NCBI RefSeq assembly: GCF_004298145.1
Contig: NZ_SCRH01000070.1
Span: 62,001-126,000, forward strand
From: Mycobacterium sp.
GTDB lineage: Bacteria > Actinomycetota > Actinomycetes > Mycobacteriales > Mycobacteriaceae
Reading direction: 5' to 3'
DNA: 64,000 nucleotides
This document shows, one piece after another, positions 48,900-58,186 of this stretch. The notes beneath the pieces were generated by a model, which was not told where the DNA came from, ran no database searches, and saw only the letters and a list, made by a program, of their open reading frames with translations. The position numbers were made by a program, and so were the translations under genes. The first letter of the stretch is position 1. Every line of letters starts with the position of its first letter.

Positions 48900-50221
48900 T
48901 TGAGGAACCCTTCATAGTTGCGCTGCATGAGCTGGCTCTCGATCTGCTTGACCGTATCCAAGCCCACGCCAATCATGATCAACACCGCGGTACCGCCGAA
49001 CGGCAGGTTCTGCACCGCTCCCCCATTGCCGATCTCCAGGAACAAGTTGGGCAGCACCGAAATTGCACCGAGGTAGATCGAGCCGGGCAGGGTGATTCGG
49101 CTCAGCACGAAACGCAGGTAATCGGCGGTCGGCTTGCCCGGCCGGATCCCGGGGATGAACCCGCCGAACTTCTTCATCTCGTCGGCGCGCTCGTCGGGGT
49201 TGAACGTGATCGACACATAGAAATACGTGAAGAAGATGATCAGCCCGAAATACAAGCCGATGTAGACCGGATCACCGGGGTCGGACAGGTAGCTGCCGAC
49301 GAACTTGTCCCACCAGCTGTTGCCGACACCGCCGCTGCCGCTGCGGACCAGCTGGGTGACCAGGTGCGGGATATAGATGAGCGAGGACGCGAAGATGACC
49401 GGGATGACACCGGCCTGGTTGACCTTGAGCGGCAGATACGTCGAGGTGCCGCCGTACATCCGCCGGCCCACCATGCGCTTGGCGTACTGCACCGGGATGC
49501 GGCGCTGGCCCTGCTCGACGAACACCACGCCGACGATGATGATCAGCGCGGCCACGCAGACGGCGGTGAAGATCATCCCGCCGCGGCTGTCCAGGATGCT
49601 TTTGCCCTCCGCCGGGATGCGGGCCGCGATGCCGATGAAGATCAGCAACGACATGCCGTTACCGATGCCGCGTTCGGTGATCAGCTCACCCATCCACATC
49701 ACCAGCGCCGCGCCGCCGGTCATCACCAACACGATGACGACCAGCGTCAAGATGCTCTGGTCGGCGATGATCTCGAGCGAGCACCCCTGCAGCAGCCCAC
49801 CGTTGGCGGCCAGCGCCACGATGCTGGTGGCCTGCAGGACGGCCAGCGCGATGGATAGATAGCGGGTGTACTGCGTCATCTTGGCCTGGCCGGATTGGCC
49901 TTCCTTGCGCAGCTCCTCGAACCGCGGGATGACCACCGTGAGCAGCTGCACGATGATGCTGGCCGTGATGTACGGCATCACCCCCACCGCGAACACGGTG
50001 AGCTTGAGCAGCGCGCCGCCCGAGAACAGGTTGATCAGCGAGTAGATCTGCCCGGCCGCGCCACCGCTGGCCTCTTTGATGCACTGCTGGACATTCGGAT
50101 AGTTGACGCCCGGGGACGGCAATGCGGCGCCGACCCGGTACAAGACGACGATGCCAAGCGTGAAGAGGATCTTCCGTCTCAGGTCGACTGTCCGCAACGA
50201 TGAGATGAAAGCGGAAAGCAA
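48896..50221 (-). CDS. secY: Protein translocase subunit SecY
   Basis: SecY forms the Sec protein-conducting channel. The 441-residue protein has ten transmembrane helices and the family motifs GVMPYITASIIVQLL and the cytoplasmic loops around FNPDERADEMKKFGGFIPGIRPG (in segments). The start is TTG at 50221 with AGGAGG 5 nt upstream, giving MLSAFISSLRTVDLRRKI as in other mycobacteria. It is followed by adk and mapA; in the ancestral order it comes after rplO, here 13.5 kb upstream. Confidence 0.97.
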   Translation of the reverse strand: MLSAFISSLRTVDLRRKILFTLGIVVLYRVGAALPSPGVNYPNVQQCIKEASGGAAGQIYSLINLFSGGALLKLTVFAVGVMPYITASIIVQLLTVVIPRFEELRKEGQSGQAKMTQYTRYLSIALAVLQATSIVALAANGGLLQGCSLEIIADQSILTLVVIVLVMTGGAALVMWMGELITERGIGNGMSLLIFIGIAARIPAEGKSILDSRGGMIFTAVCVAALIIIVGVVFVEQGQRRIPVQYAKRMVGRRMYGGTSTYLPLKVNQAGVIPVIFASSLIYIPHLVTQLVRSGSGGVGNSWWDKFVGSYLSDPGDPVYIGLYFGLIIFFTYFYVSITFNPDERADEMKKFGGFIPGIRPGKPTADYLRFVLSRITLPGSIYLGAISVLPNLFLEIGNGGAVQNLPFGGTAVLIMIGVGLDTVKQIESQLMQRNYEGFLK

Positions 50222-50429
50222 CTCTTCCTCCTGCGCAGCCGGGGGTTTCCTGCATCACGCGCCCAACACCCGCAGGCCAGGACGTACGGCGTCGCGCGTT
50301 AAACCGTGTACGAGACTAACAGCTGATCCGGTCAGGTCCGGTCAGGGCCTTTCCAGAGGCCGTTAACCGGGTGTCGGCGCCGCGGCCGCGAGTCGCCGGA
50401 AAAAGTACAGGAAGCCGTAAGCCGAAGGG

Positions 50430-50465
50430 CGTAGAGTGCGTCTGGCTCGTTGCATTTGCTAAGTA
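50430..50465 (+). promoter_or_regulatory. Conserved upstream block of methyltransferase copy 1
   Basis: This 36-nt stretch aligns without gaps with 58119-58154, upstream of a paralogous methyltransferase (26 of 36 bases identical, including GCTAAGTA at the end). It contains TAGAGT, a possible -10. It is likely a promoter region duplicated with the gene. Confidence 0.5.
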
Positions 50466-50479
50466 ACTTGGGGAGCAGC

Positions 50480-51412
50480 ATGACACGCACCGACCAAGAC
50501 AGCTGGGATTTGGCCTCGAGCGTCGGTGCCACGGCCACGATGGTCGCCGCGGCCCGCGCGCTGGCCAGCGGGGGGACCAACCCGATCATCAACGATCCGT
50601 TTGCCGCCCCCTTGGTGCGCGCCGTCGGCCTGGATTTCTTCCGCCGCCTGGTCGACGGCGAGGTCGCCGAGTCCGAGGCCTACGCGGCGGCCGGAGGCGG
50701 CGGGAGGGACCTGACGCTGGAGACCGATTCGATCGCGGTGCGCACCCGCTTCTTCGACGACTTCTTCCTCAACGCCGCCCGCGACGGGATTCGCCAGTCG
50801 GTAATCCTGGCCGCCGGCCTCGACGCCCGTGCCTACCGGCTGAGCTGGCCGCCGGGGAGCGTGGTGTACGAGGTCGATCAGCCCAAGGTCGTCGAGTTCA
50901 AGAGCGCCACGTTGGCCAGCCTGGCCGCCGCCCCGGCCGCGGACCGGCGGACCGTCAGCATCGATCTGCGCGAGGACTGGCCGGCCGCGCTGCGCGGCAG
51001 CGGATTTGACGTGACGCAACCGACGTCGTGGACCGCCGAGGGCCTCCTGATGTATCTTCCGCCCGACGGGCAGGACCGGCTCTTCGACAACATCACCGCA
51101 CTCAGCGCTCCCGGCAGCAAGCTGGCCACCGAATACCACGCCGACAACGGCACGACGATGTCGCAGCGCGCGCAGGAATTCAACGACCGGTGGGCCAAAA
51201 TCGGCTGCGACATCGACCTTTCGGGGCTGTTCTTCGACGGCGAGCGCAGCAACGTCGTCGATTACCTCACGGGCCGGGGATGGCAGGTGACCACCCGGCC
51301 GCGGCGGGATCTGTTCGGCGACTACGGGCTGGAATACCCCGACGACACCGAGGCCACTGACACGCCGCAGTCCCCCAATATCGTCGCCGTTACCGCGACA
51401 TTGGGCTCGTAA
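50480..51412 (+). CDS. SAM-dependent methyltransferase, Rv0731c family (copy 1)
   Basis: A 310-residue member of the actinobacterial O-methyltransferase family related to leucine carboxyl methyltransferases (TIGR00027). Typical segments are WDLASSVGATATMVAAARAL at the N-terminus, VRTRFFDDFF, the SAM-binding VILAAGLDARAYRL, VVYEVDQPKVVEFK and WTAEGLLMYLPPDGQDRLFDNIT (in segments). I chose the ATG at 50480 after GGGGAGCAGC. M. tuberculosis has an expanded set of these in the same region (for example Rv0725c, Rv0726c and Rv0731c). Substrates are unknown. Confidence 0.92.
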   Translation: MTRTDQDSWDLASSVGATATMVAAARALASGGTNPIINDPFAAPLVRAVGLDFFRRLVDGEVAESEAYAAAGGGGRDLTLETDSIAVRTRFFDDFFLNAARDGIRQSVILAAGLDARAYRLSWPPGSVVYEVDQPKVVEFKSATLASLAAAPAADRRTVSIDLREDWPAALRGSGFDVTQPTSWTAEGLLMYLPPDGQDRLFDNITALSAPGSKLATEYHADNGTTMSQRAQEFNDRWAKIGCDIDLSGLFFDGERSNVVDYLTGRGWQVTTRPRRDLFGDYGLEYPDDTEATDTPQSPNIVAVTATLGS

Positions 51413-51427
51413 CGCCGCGCTGCGCGC

Positions 51428-52093
51428 TCAGCGGGGTTTGGCGGCGGGTGCGCGCACGACCATCGGGACCGCGGGGAAACACCACGCCATCTCCGAACGC
51501 GACTTGCGTAACGCGGCGGTGCCGTAACCCCGCTTGCGGTGATCGGGGTGAATCCAGATCCGCACGCTGACCTCGCCGCGGACCAGCTCGCCGAACACCA
51601 TGCCGACCTTCTCGCCGGAATCGACGGCCACGAACCACGCGGCCTCTTCGTCATCGACGCGCCCCAGCGCGGCATTGATCTCGTCGTCCACGTTGCCGGC
51701 CGGCCCACCGGAGCCGTCACCGGCCGCGCCGATCTCCTCGGTGCGCACGGCGAAGATGTCGCGATCGGTCGCCGCGGAAAACGGCCGCAGCTCCAGCGTC
51801 TCCCCCGAGCTCGCCGGGCGCTCGCGAAGGGTGAAGCTCAGCTGGTTGTTCAGGTCTTCGAGTTCGGCCAGGATCTTGCGGCGCGAGTCGATCGTGAGCT
51901 GATCGAACGACATGCCCATCACCGCTTCGGCGGCCAGGTGGGAGGTGTCGAGCAACCGGACGATCGTCTCGACCGCGGCCGCCCTGTTCTCTGATTCCAC
52001 GATGGCGTCGGCGATTTCGTGGCGCCGCTCCACGGCTTTCGACAGGGCGTCGGCGATTTCTCGGCGGGTGGCTGTGCGGTCGTGGTCGGTCAT
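51428..52093 (-). CDS. GNAT-family acetyltransferase with a helical N-terminal domain (Rv0730-like)
   Basis: A 221-residue protein. The C-terminal half is a short GNAT domain with the acetyl-CoA loop PDHRKRGYGTAA. The N-terminal half is helical, and the run VRLLDTSHLAAEAVMGMSFDQLTIDSRRKILAELEDL (in segments) recalls the tower-helix pattern of DNA gyrase subunit A (AILDMQLRRL followed by a Leu/Glu helix). That likeness is my impression and needs a profile search. It is convergent with the methyltransferase and starts 9 nt upstream of xylB on the same strand. Confidence 0.8.
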   Translation of the reverse strand: MTDHDRTATRREIADALSKAVERRHEIADAIVESENRAAAVETIVRLLDTSHLAAEAVMGMSFDQLTIDSRRKILAELEDLNNQLSFTLRERPASSGETLELRPFSAATDRDIFAVRTEEIGAAGDGSGGPAGNVDDEINAALGRVDDEEAAWFVAVDSGEKVGMVFGELVRGEVSVRIWIHPDHRKRGYGTAALRKSRSEMAWCFPAVPMVVRAPAAKPR

Positions 52094-52102
52094 TACACCA
52101 GC

Positions 52103-53464
52103 CTAGAACGGCGGTGGTGGGATCGCGCTACATCTGCGGTCCGCCATCTCCAGGAACCGTTGGTAGCGGTCCTGAACTGCGGCCGCCCAGGCGGGGTCGG
52201 GCTCGACGATGCGTTCGGTTCGGGCCCACCGGGCGGCATCGGCGATCGTCGTTTCCAGACCGGCCGCCATGCGCGCCAGGAAGGCCGCCCCCAGCGCGGC
52301 CCCTTCCGCCACCCCGGACACCTCGACAGGGCGCCCGGTGGCGTCGGCGACGGCCTGCAGCCACGGCCCGACCCGGGTGCCGCCGCCGGTGGCCACGATG
52401 CGTGACACCGGCGCCGCGCTGAGCTCGATGAGCTGGCGCACCACGAAGCCGGACGCCTCGTAGGCGGCCCGCCGCAGCGCGGCGGCGTCGTGGGTCAGAT
52501 CCAGCGCCTCGAGCACACCACGGCGGTCCGGGTCGTGGAACGGGCTGCGCTCACCGCGCAGGTAGGGCGACCACACCGGTACCCGGCCGGGTTCGACAGC
52601 CGTCGGATCCGCCTGTGCCACAACGCGATCCACCCAGCCGAGGAACAGCCCACCGGCGTTGCTGGCCCCGCCGATCTGACTCTTGCCGGCCGCGGTGTGG
52701 GGAATGGTCCACAGGCCGGGCATCTGCCGCGCCTCCGAAATGGTCGTCCACACGATCAACGTGGTGCCACACATCACCAACACGTCGCCGTCGCGGTCGG
52801 CACCCGCCACGATCTGTTCGCACAGCGCGTCGATGGCGCCGGTGGCCAACGTGGCACCGGTGCCGTGCACCTGCCCCACGACGGCCCCCATGCTTTCCAC
52901 CCGCGGCATCTGCTCGACGTTCGCGCCGCGCTCGGCGCATGCGGCGGGATCCCAGCCGGTCCCGTCGAACAACGGAAACGCCGTGGCGGCGGTGGCGATG
53001 TCGATCACCGCCTGGCCCGCCAGCGCGTGGTTGGCCACCGCCGGCGCGGGCCAGTAGCCGGCGGCGCCGGGCGCCTGGGCGGCGGTCCAGCGCAAGAACT
53101 CGGCGGCCTCGCCCAGGGCGGGCAGCGGCCGCGCGTCTCCGCCGGGGGTGCGGCCCCGGCCGTCGCCATAGAGCAGTCCCGGCGTGATCGGCGTGCCCGT
53201 GTGGTCGACGGCGGTCATCGACGGCACCATCGCCGAGACGGCCACCGCCGCGACGTCGGTCCGGTGGACCAATTCGTTCAGGGCCGCCGACGGCCCGCGC
53301 CGCCACGCCTCGTCGGCGTCGTGCTCCAGCCGGTCGGCCGCCGGGACCCGAAGCTCATGGGGGATGCGCACCCGCGCCGTCACGTTGCCGTCGGCGTCGG
53401 CGGCTATCGCCTTGACCGCGGTGCTGCCGACGTCGACGCCGATTGTGACGTCTTTGCGTGACAC
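52103..53464 (-). CDS. xylB: FGGY-family carbohydrate kinase, xylulokinase-like
   Basis: A 453-residue sugar kinase of the FGGY family. The phosphate motif VTIGVDVGSTAVKA opens the protein, and ATGGGTRVGPWLQAVADATGRPVEV (in segments) is the ATP-binding adenosine motif. I chose the GTG at 53464 (VSRKDVTIGVD); the frame stays open for another kilobase upstream but there it runs antisense to the dehydrogenase gene. Orthologue of Rv0729. The neighbouring aldolase and dehydrogenases indicate catabolism of a pentose, deoxy sugar or polyol; xylulose is not proven as substrate. Confidence 0.88.
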   Translation of the reverse strand: MSRKDVTIGVDVGSTAVKAIAADADGNVTARVRIPHELRVPAADRLEHDADEAWRRGPSAALNELVHRTDVAAVAVSAMVPSMTAVDHTGTPITPGLLYGDGRGRTPGGDARPLPALGEAAEFLRWTAAQAPGAAGYWPAPAVANHALAGQAVIDIATAATAFPLFDGTGWDPAACAERGANVEQMPRVESMGAVVGQVHGTGATLATGAIDALCEQIVAGADRDGDVLVMCGTTLIVWTTISEARQMPGLWTIPHTAAGKSQIGGASNAGGLFLGWVDRVVAQADPTAVEPGRVPVWSPYLRGERSPFHDPDRRGVLEALDLTHDAAALRRAAYEASGFVVRQLIELSAAPVSRIVATGGGTRVGPWLQAVADATGRPVEVSGVAEGAALGAAFLARMAAGLETTIADAARWARTERIVEPDPAWAAAVQDRYQRFLEMADRRCSAIPPPPF

Positions 53465-53494
53465 GGGCGTCACCGTACGCCAGCATTGGCATTC

Positions 53495-54478
53495 GTGACG
53501 TCCAAACCGCGCGCCTTGGTGACCGCCCCGCTGCGTGGCCCGGGCTTCACCAAGCTGCGGGAGCTGGCCGACGTGGTGTATGACCCCTGGATCGAACAGA
53601 CCCCGTTGCGGATCTACAGCGCCGAACAGCTGGCCGACCGGATCGCGAGCGAACGCGCCGAAATCGTGGTGGTGGAAAGCGATTCCGTGCGCGGCCCGGT
53701 TTTCGGGCAGCGGGCCCTGATCGCCGTGGCATCCACCCGCGGTGACCCCAACAACGTCGACATCGCCGGAGCCACCGCGGCCGGCATCCCGGTGCTCAAC
53801 ACCCCCGCCCGCAACGCCGACGCCGTCGCCGAGATGACGGTGGCCCTGCTGCTCGCCGCCACCCGCCACGTGCTGCCCGCGGACGCGGATGTACGCAGCG
53901 GCAATATCTTTCGCGACGGTAGCATCCCCTATCAACGGTTCCGCGGCGGTGAAATCGCGGGACTCACAGCCGGACTGGTGGGCCTGGGCGCCGTCGGCCG
54001 CGCCACACAGTGGCGGCTGTCCGGGCTGGGCCTGCGGGTCATCGCGCACGACCCCTACAACCCCGACGCGCGGCACAGCCTCGACGAGTTGCTCGGCGAG
54101 GCCGACATCGTGTCCCTGCACGCCCCGGTCACCGACGACACCGCCGGCATGATCGGCGCCGGCCAGTTCGCGGCCATGCGCGACGGCGTGGTCTTCCTCA
54201 ATACCGCCCGCGCCCAGCTGCACGACACCGACGCGCTGGTCGACGCCCTGACCGCGGGCAAGGTGGCCGCCGCGGGCCTCGACCACTTCGCCGGCGAATG
54301 GCTGCCGGTCGACCATCCGCTGGTGGGGATGGGAAACGTCGTCCTGACGCCGCACATCGGCGGCGCCACCTGGAACACCGAGGCTCGGCAGGCGCAGATG
54401 GTGGCCGACGACCTCGAAGCGCTGCTGAGCGGTGGCGCGCCCGCGCATATCGTCAACCCGGAGGTGCTGGGGCCATGA
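53495..54478 (+). CDS. serA2: D-isomer-specific 2-hydroxyacid dehydrogenase (Rv0728c-like)
   Basis: A 327-residue NAD enzyme of the phosphoglycerate/lactate dehydrogenase family. The NAD motif is GLVGLGAVGRATQ near residue 153, the catalytic Arg lies in VFLNTARAQLHD, the Glu in the following helix region and the His in LTPHIGGATWNTEA. I chose the GTG at 53495; a TTG 9 nt upstream is also possible. The annotation serA2 follows the M. tuberculosis name, but its operon with a kinase and class II aldolase suggests a sugar acid substrate instead of serine synthesis. Confidence 0.88.
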   Translation: MTSKPRALVTAPLRGPGFTKLRELADVVYDPWIEQTPLRIYSAEQLADRIASERAEIVVVESDSVRGPVFGQRALIAVASTRGDPNNVDIAGATAAGIPVLNTPARNADAVAEMTVALLLAATRHVLPADADVRSGNIFRDGSIPYQRFRGGEIAGLTAGLVGLGAVGRATQWRLSGLGLRVIAHDPYNPDARHSLDELLGEADIVSLHAPVTDDTAGMIGAGQFAAMRDGVVFLNTARAQLHDTDALVDALTAGKVAAAGLDHFAGEWLPVDHPLVGMGNVVLTPHIGGATWNTEARQAQMVADDLEALLSGGAPAHIVNPEVLGP

Positions 54479-55146
54479 CATCCGTGAAATCCACTAGATT
54501 CACCGCCGACCCGGAGACCGCGGTGCTGGACGCGGCCAAGGACATGTTGCGCCGGGGCCTGGTGGAGGGCACCGCCGGCAACATCTCGGCGCGCCGCGCC
54601 GACGGCAACATCGTCATCACCCCGTCGTCCGTCGACTACCGCGACATGGAGCTCGACGACCTGGTGCTCATCGACCCCGGCGGCTCCGTGCTGCAGGCCG
54701 CCGAGGGTCGGTCGCCCTCCTCCGAGATGCAGCTGCACCTGGCCTGCTATCGGGCCTTCGACGACATCGGCAGCGTCATTCACAGTCATCCGGTGTGGGC
54801 CACCATGTTCGCCATCGCCCACGAGCCGATCCCCGCGTGTATCGACGAGTTCGCGGTGTATTGCGGCGGGGACGTCCGGTGCACCGACTACGCCGCCTCC
54901 GGGACCCCCGACGTCGGCACCAACGCGGTCACCGCGCTCGAGGGCCGCGCCGCCGCCCTGATCGCCAACCACGGCCTGGTCGCCGTCGGGCCCCGGCCCG
55001 ACAAGGCCCTGCACGTCACCGCGCTGGTCGAACGCACCGCCCAAATCGTCTGGGGTGCACGCGCTCTCGGGGGCCCGGTGCCGATCCCCGAGGACGTCAA
55101 CCGCAACTTCGCCGCGGTCTACGGTTATCTGCGCGGCAACGCGTGA
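54475..55146 (+). CDS. fucA: Class II aldolase, L-fuculose-phosphate aldolase-like
   Basis: A 223-residue zinc aldolase. Substrate and metal motifs are GTAGNISAR near residue 37, the acid ITPSSVDY, the zinc histidines in SVIHSHPVWATMFA and the third in IANHGLVAVG. The start overlaps the dehydrogenase stop (ATGA) and the stop overlaps the next gene (GTGA). Together with the FGGY kinase it fits a phosphorylate-then-cleave route. Orthologue of Rv0727c. Confidence 0.92.
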   Translation: MTSVKSTRFTADPETAVLDAAKDMLRRGLVEGTAGNISARRADGNIVITPSSVDYRDMELDDLVLIDPGGSVLQAAEGRSPSSEMQLHLACYRAFDDIGSVIHSHPVWATMFAIAHEPIPACIDEFAVYCGGDVRCTDYAASGTPDVGTNAVTALEGRAAALIANHGLVAVGPRPDKALHVTALVERTAQIVWGARALGGPVPIPEDVNRNFAAVYGYLRGNA

Positions 55147-56093
55147 CGCAGCGGTTCCGGCTCGGCCGCGCGAGCCTGGCGCGGGTACTGGAACTCCGGT
55201 TCTCGTTGGGCACAACGTCTTTTCCCCGAACCCCGCGGTCGGGATGGCACGACAATGCCGACCTGCTGGTGCCCGACTTCTTCGATCCCGACACCGATCA
55301 GTGGCACATTGCGATTCAGAGCTGGGTCATACAGGTCGACGGCCTGACCGTCATCGTGGACACCGGCGTCGGCAACGATCGGCTACGCCCGCACATGCCG
55401 CCGCTGGACCACCTGAACACGGCATTCTTGACCGCGCTCCGGTCGGCGGGCATCGACCGCAACGCCGTCGACGTGGTGGTCAATACCCATATGCACTCCG
55501 ACCACGTCGGCTGGAACACCATGCTCGAAAACGGCGCGTGGGTGCCGACATTCCCCAATGCCCGGTATCTGCTGCCCGCCGCCGACTACCGCCACTTCGA
55601 GCCCGACGGGCCCGCGGCGCGCGCAACGCCGCACACCGAGGCCGAACAGGCCCAGCAGCGCGGTGACCAGCTGGTGTTCGCGGACAGCGTGTTACCGATC
55701 GATGCCGCGGGACAACTGATCCGGTGGTCGGACGACTACCGGATCAGCGATTCGCTTCGGCTGCGGCCCGCCCCCGGGCACACGCCGGGCTCCTCGGTGC
55801 TGTGGCTGGATGCGGGTCAACCGACCGTGTTCGTCGGCGATCTCACGCACAGCCCGCTGCAATTGCGTCGACCCGGCGACGCGTGCGCCTTCGACGTGGA
55901 CGCCGCCGCGGCCGCGGTGACCCGTCGTCGCATATTCACCGAGGCCGCACAGGCGAAAGCGACGGTGATACCTGCGCATTATCCCGGCCGCGGCGGCGCG
56001 ACGATCCGCGCAGTCGACGACCAGTTCGACGTCGGTCACTGGTTGGACATTCCGTCCCTCCCGCCGCCTTCGGGTGCGCCACCTCACCGCTGA
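55143..56093 (+). CDS. Metallo-beta-lactamase-fold hydrolase
   Basis: A 316-residue MBL-fold protein with the zinc motif NTHMHSDHVGWNT (H-x-H-x-D-H), a later metal His in RPAPGHTPGSS, Asp in VFVGDLTHSP and a final His in VIPAHYPGR. This is the usual set for lactonases and related hydrolases. Coupled to fucA by a GTGA overlap, it may open a sugar lactone in the same pathway. The 3' end overlaps the convergent dehydrogenase by 10 nt. Confidence 0.88.
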   Translation: MTQRFRLGRASLARVLELRFSLGTTSFPRTPRSGWHDNADLLVPDFFDPDTDQWHIAIQSWVIQVDGLTVIVDTGVGNDRLRPHMPPLDHLNTAFLTALRSAGIDRNAVDVVVNTHMHSDHVGWNTMLENGAWVPTFPNARYLLPAADYRHFEPDGPAARATPHTEAEQAQQRGDQLVFADSVLPIDAAGQLIRWSDDYRISDSLRLRPAPGHTPGSSVLWLDAGQPTVFVGDLTHSPLQLRRPGDACAFDVDAAAAAVTRRRIFTEAAQAKATVIPAHYPGRGGATIRAVDDQFDVGHWLDIPSLPPPSGAPPHR

Positions 56094-57316
56094 TCGAAGG
56101 CGACCTTGACCGCGCCGCTCTCGCCCTGATCGGCGATCGCCAAAAACGCGTCGCGCCAACGCGGCAACCCGAAGGTATGGGTGAGCATGGGACACAGGTC
56201 CACCCGGTGGGCGGCGGCCAGGTCGAGGTAGTGGGCGATGGCGTGCTTGCGCTGCCCGTCCACCTCTTCGACGCCGAAGGCGTTGGAGCCCACCAACGAA
56301 ATCTCTTTGAAGTAGAGCGGGCTGTCCTCCCAGCGGCCGGGCGCATGGACACCGGCCTTCACCAGGGTCCCTCGCGAGCGCAGGACCCGGACCCCCACCT
56401 CGAAGGTCTCGGGCTTTCCGACGGTGTCGTAGACGACGTCGACCGCGCCGGGGTGGGCCATCGGCAGACCCAGCAGCGGCTGACGCAACCGGCCGCCGCC
56501 CCACGCGACGAGTTCTTCGATGAGGGACGTACGCGGTTCGTGCGCAAGGACTTTGGCGGCGCCGAACCGGTGGGCCAGCTCGGCCTGGGCATCGAAGCGG
56601 GCCACGACGGCCACGGCCACGTCGGGATACAGCGCACGCAGGATCGCGACCGCACACAACCCGAGCGAGCCGGCCCCGTACACCAAGACGGAGCCGGCGC
56701 GGGGTGGCGGATGGCGGGTGACCGCGTGCAGCGACACCGAGAACGGGTCGGCGAACACGGCCATCTCGTCGGGAATCGACTCCGGCACAACGAACAGCAT
56801 GCTGTCGTGGGCGGGCATCAATTCGGCGTAGCCACCCGTCACGTCGGCCGAGACACCGGTGTGGATGCCGGGTTTGATGTCGCCGTCGGTGAAGCTCCAG
56901 CACAGGCTGTGGTCGCCGGCCTCACACGCCGGGCAGGGCGGCTCGATGCCCCGCGGCCCGCAGGACAGCCACGGGTTGAGCACCACCCGCTGCCCCACCT
57001 GCAGCCCGCGCGCCCGCGGGCCCAGCGCCACCACGTCGGCGACCACTTCGTGACCCATGACTTGCGGGAACGAGCAGAATGCGGACATGGCGTTGTCGGC
57101 GTCGTCTGCGCCGAAATCCATCAGGATCTGCTTGGAATCCGACCCGCAGATGCCGGTCAGCCGCGGCCGGGTGAGCACCCAGTCATCGTGCGGCAGTTGC
57201 GGATCCGGCAACTCGCGCAGCGCGGTCGGGGTGCGGGCCAGGTTCTGGGTCAGCGCGTTGGCGTCCTCGGGGACGTCGAACGGCTCCGGCGGTACGCCGT
57301 AGACCAGCGCCTTCAT
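56084..57316 (-). CDS. Zinc-dependent alcohol/polyol dehydrogenase (MDR family)
   Basis: A 410-residue medium-chain dehydrogenase. The catalytic zinc Cys is in TGICGSDSK, the His in VMGHEVVADV, and a four-Cys-type structural zinc lobe is partly kept as CPACEAGDHSLC. The NAD motif is VLVYGAGSLGLCAVA. The N-terminus is about 30 residues longer than usual. The ATG overlaps the SDR stop (ATGA). It faces the aldolase operon and likely oxidises the sugar alcohol fed into it. Confidence 0.88.
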   Translation of the reverse strand: MKALVYGVPPEPFDVPEDANALTQNLARTPTALRELPDPQLPHDDWVLTRPRLTGICGSDSKQILMDFGADDADNAMSAFCSFPQVMGHEVVADVVALGPRARGLQVGQRVVLNPWLSCGPRGIEPPCPACEAGDHSLCWSFTDGDIKPGIHTGVSADVTGGYAELMPAHDSMLFVVPESIPDEMAVFADPFSVSLHAVTRHPPPRAGSVLVYGAGSLGLCAVAILRALYPDVAVAVVARFDAQAELAHRFGAAKVLAHEPRTSLIEELVAWGGGRLRQPLLGLPMAHPGAVDVVYDTVGKPETFEVGVRVLRSRGTLVKAGVHAPGRWEDSPLYFKEISLVGSNAFGVEEVDGQRKHAIAHYLDLAAAHRVDLCPMLTHTFGLPRWRDAFLAIADQGESGAVKVAFDQR

Positions 57317-58089
57317 TGCGCCGCCAGCCCCGCCGCCCCGGCGATGAACGCGTCGAGGTCGGCGTTCTTGGCGTCGACGACCGATTTCAGGTCCGGCAGG
57401 TAATGCTCGAAATGCTCGCCGCCCAGGGCCGCGACGATGCCGTCGGCCACCTCGTCGGCGGCGGCCTTGGGTCCCCGGTAGAGGGGTGCCTCGCTGCCCG
57501 GTTGGTCCCAGATCTCGGTGTCCACCGGGCCCGGCTCGATCAGCTTCACCGAGATCGGCGCGCCGTGCAGGTCTACGGCCATCGCCTCGCTCCAGCCGCA
57601 TAGCGCGAATTTACTTGCACAGTAGGCGCTTTCGTGGATTATTCCGAGCCTGCCGCCCACACTGGACACGTTGACGATCATGCCCGATCCGCGCGCCCGC
57701 ATCCGCGGCAACAGGGCCAGCGTCAGCCGCATCGGGGCGAAGAAGTTGACCCGCATGACGTCTTCGACGTCGTCGGGATCCAGCGCGGTGACCGGCCGCC
57801 GCTTCGGGACGGCGGCGTTGTTGATCAGCACGTCGATCCCGCCGAGCCCATCCCAGGCGGTGACCGCCAGGTCGTACAGCGCCGGGGTGTCGGCCAGGTC
57901 GGCCACCCACATCGCCGATCCCGGGGAGGCGCGCCGGCAGTCGGCCAGGACCTCGGCCAGCCGGTCCGAGCGGCGCGCGATCAGCCCGACCACCGCGCCG
58001 CCGGCGGCCAGCCGCCGGGCCAGGGCCGCACCCAATCCCGACGAAGCACCCGTGATCAGCACCCGCTTACCCGCCGGTTCGTACGCCAT
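57313..58089 (-). CDS. Short-chain dehydrogenase/reductase
   Basis: A 258-residue classical SDR: NAD(P) motif TGASSGLG at residues 13-20, NNAAV (NNAG-like) near 90, the catalytic serine in VNVSSVGG and Y-x3-K in SAYCASKFAL. I chose the ATG at 58089 because the core begins at once (VLITGASSGLG); the frame continues upstream through unrelated sequence antisense to the methyltransferase. Part of the polyol/sugar cluster with the zinc dehydrogenase it overlaps. Confidence 0.92.
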   Translation of the reverse strand: MAYEPAGKRVLITGASSGLGAALARRLAAGGAVVGLIARRSDRLAEVLADCRRASPGSAMWVADLADTPALYDLAVTAWDGLGGIDVLINNAAVPKRRPVTALDPDDVEDVMRVNFFAPMRLTLALLPRMRARGSGMIVNVSSVGGRLGIIHESAYCASKFALCGWSEAMAVDLHGAPISVKLIEPGPVDTEIWDQPGSEAPLYRGPKAAADEVADGIVAALGGEHFEHYLPDLKSVVDAKNADLDAFIAGAAGLAAQ

Positions 58090-58118
58090 CGGTAAAGGTT
58101 GCCGCGAATCGCGGGAAG

Positions 58119-58154
58119 CGTACAGTGGGTGAAGCTTGTTATATCGGCTAAGTA
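58119..58154 (+). promoter_or_regulatory. Conserved upstream block of methyltransferase copy 2
   Basis: Aligns with 50430-50465 over 36 nt (26 identical), with TACAGT as a possible -10 and the shared GCTAAGTA. It lies 33 nt upstream of the start codon, in the 97-nt divergent gap with the SDR gene. Confidence 0.5.
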
Positions 58155-58186
58155 TTAGATTTCCTACCTCCGATAGGGGCAGCACC

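Noticed and set aside
53465..54481. Open extension of xylB giving a 792-residue protein
   Set aside because: The extra N-terminal part is antisense to the hydroxyacid dehydrogenase; the kinase phosphate motif starts right after GTG 53464.
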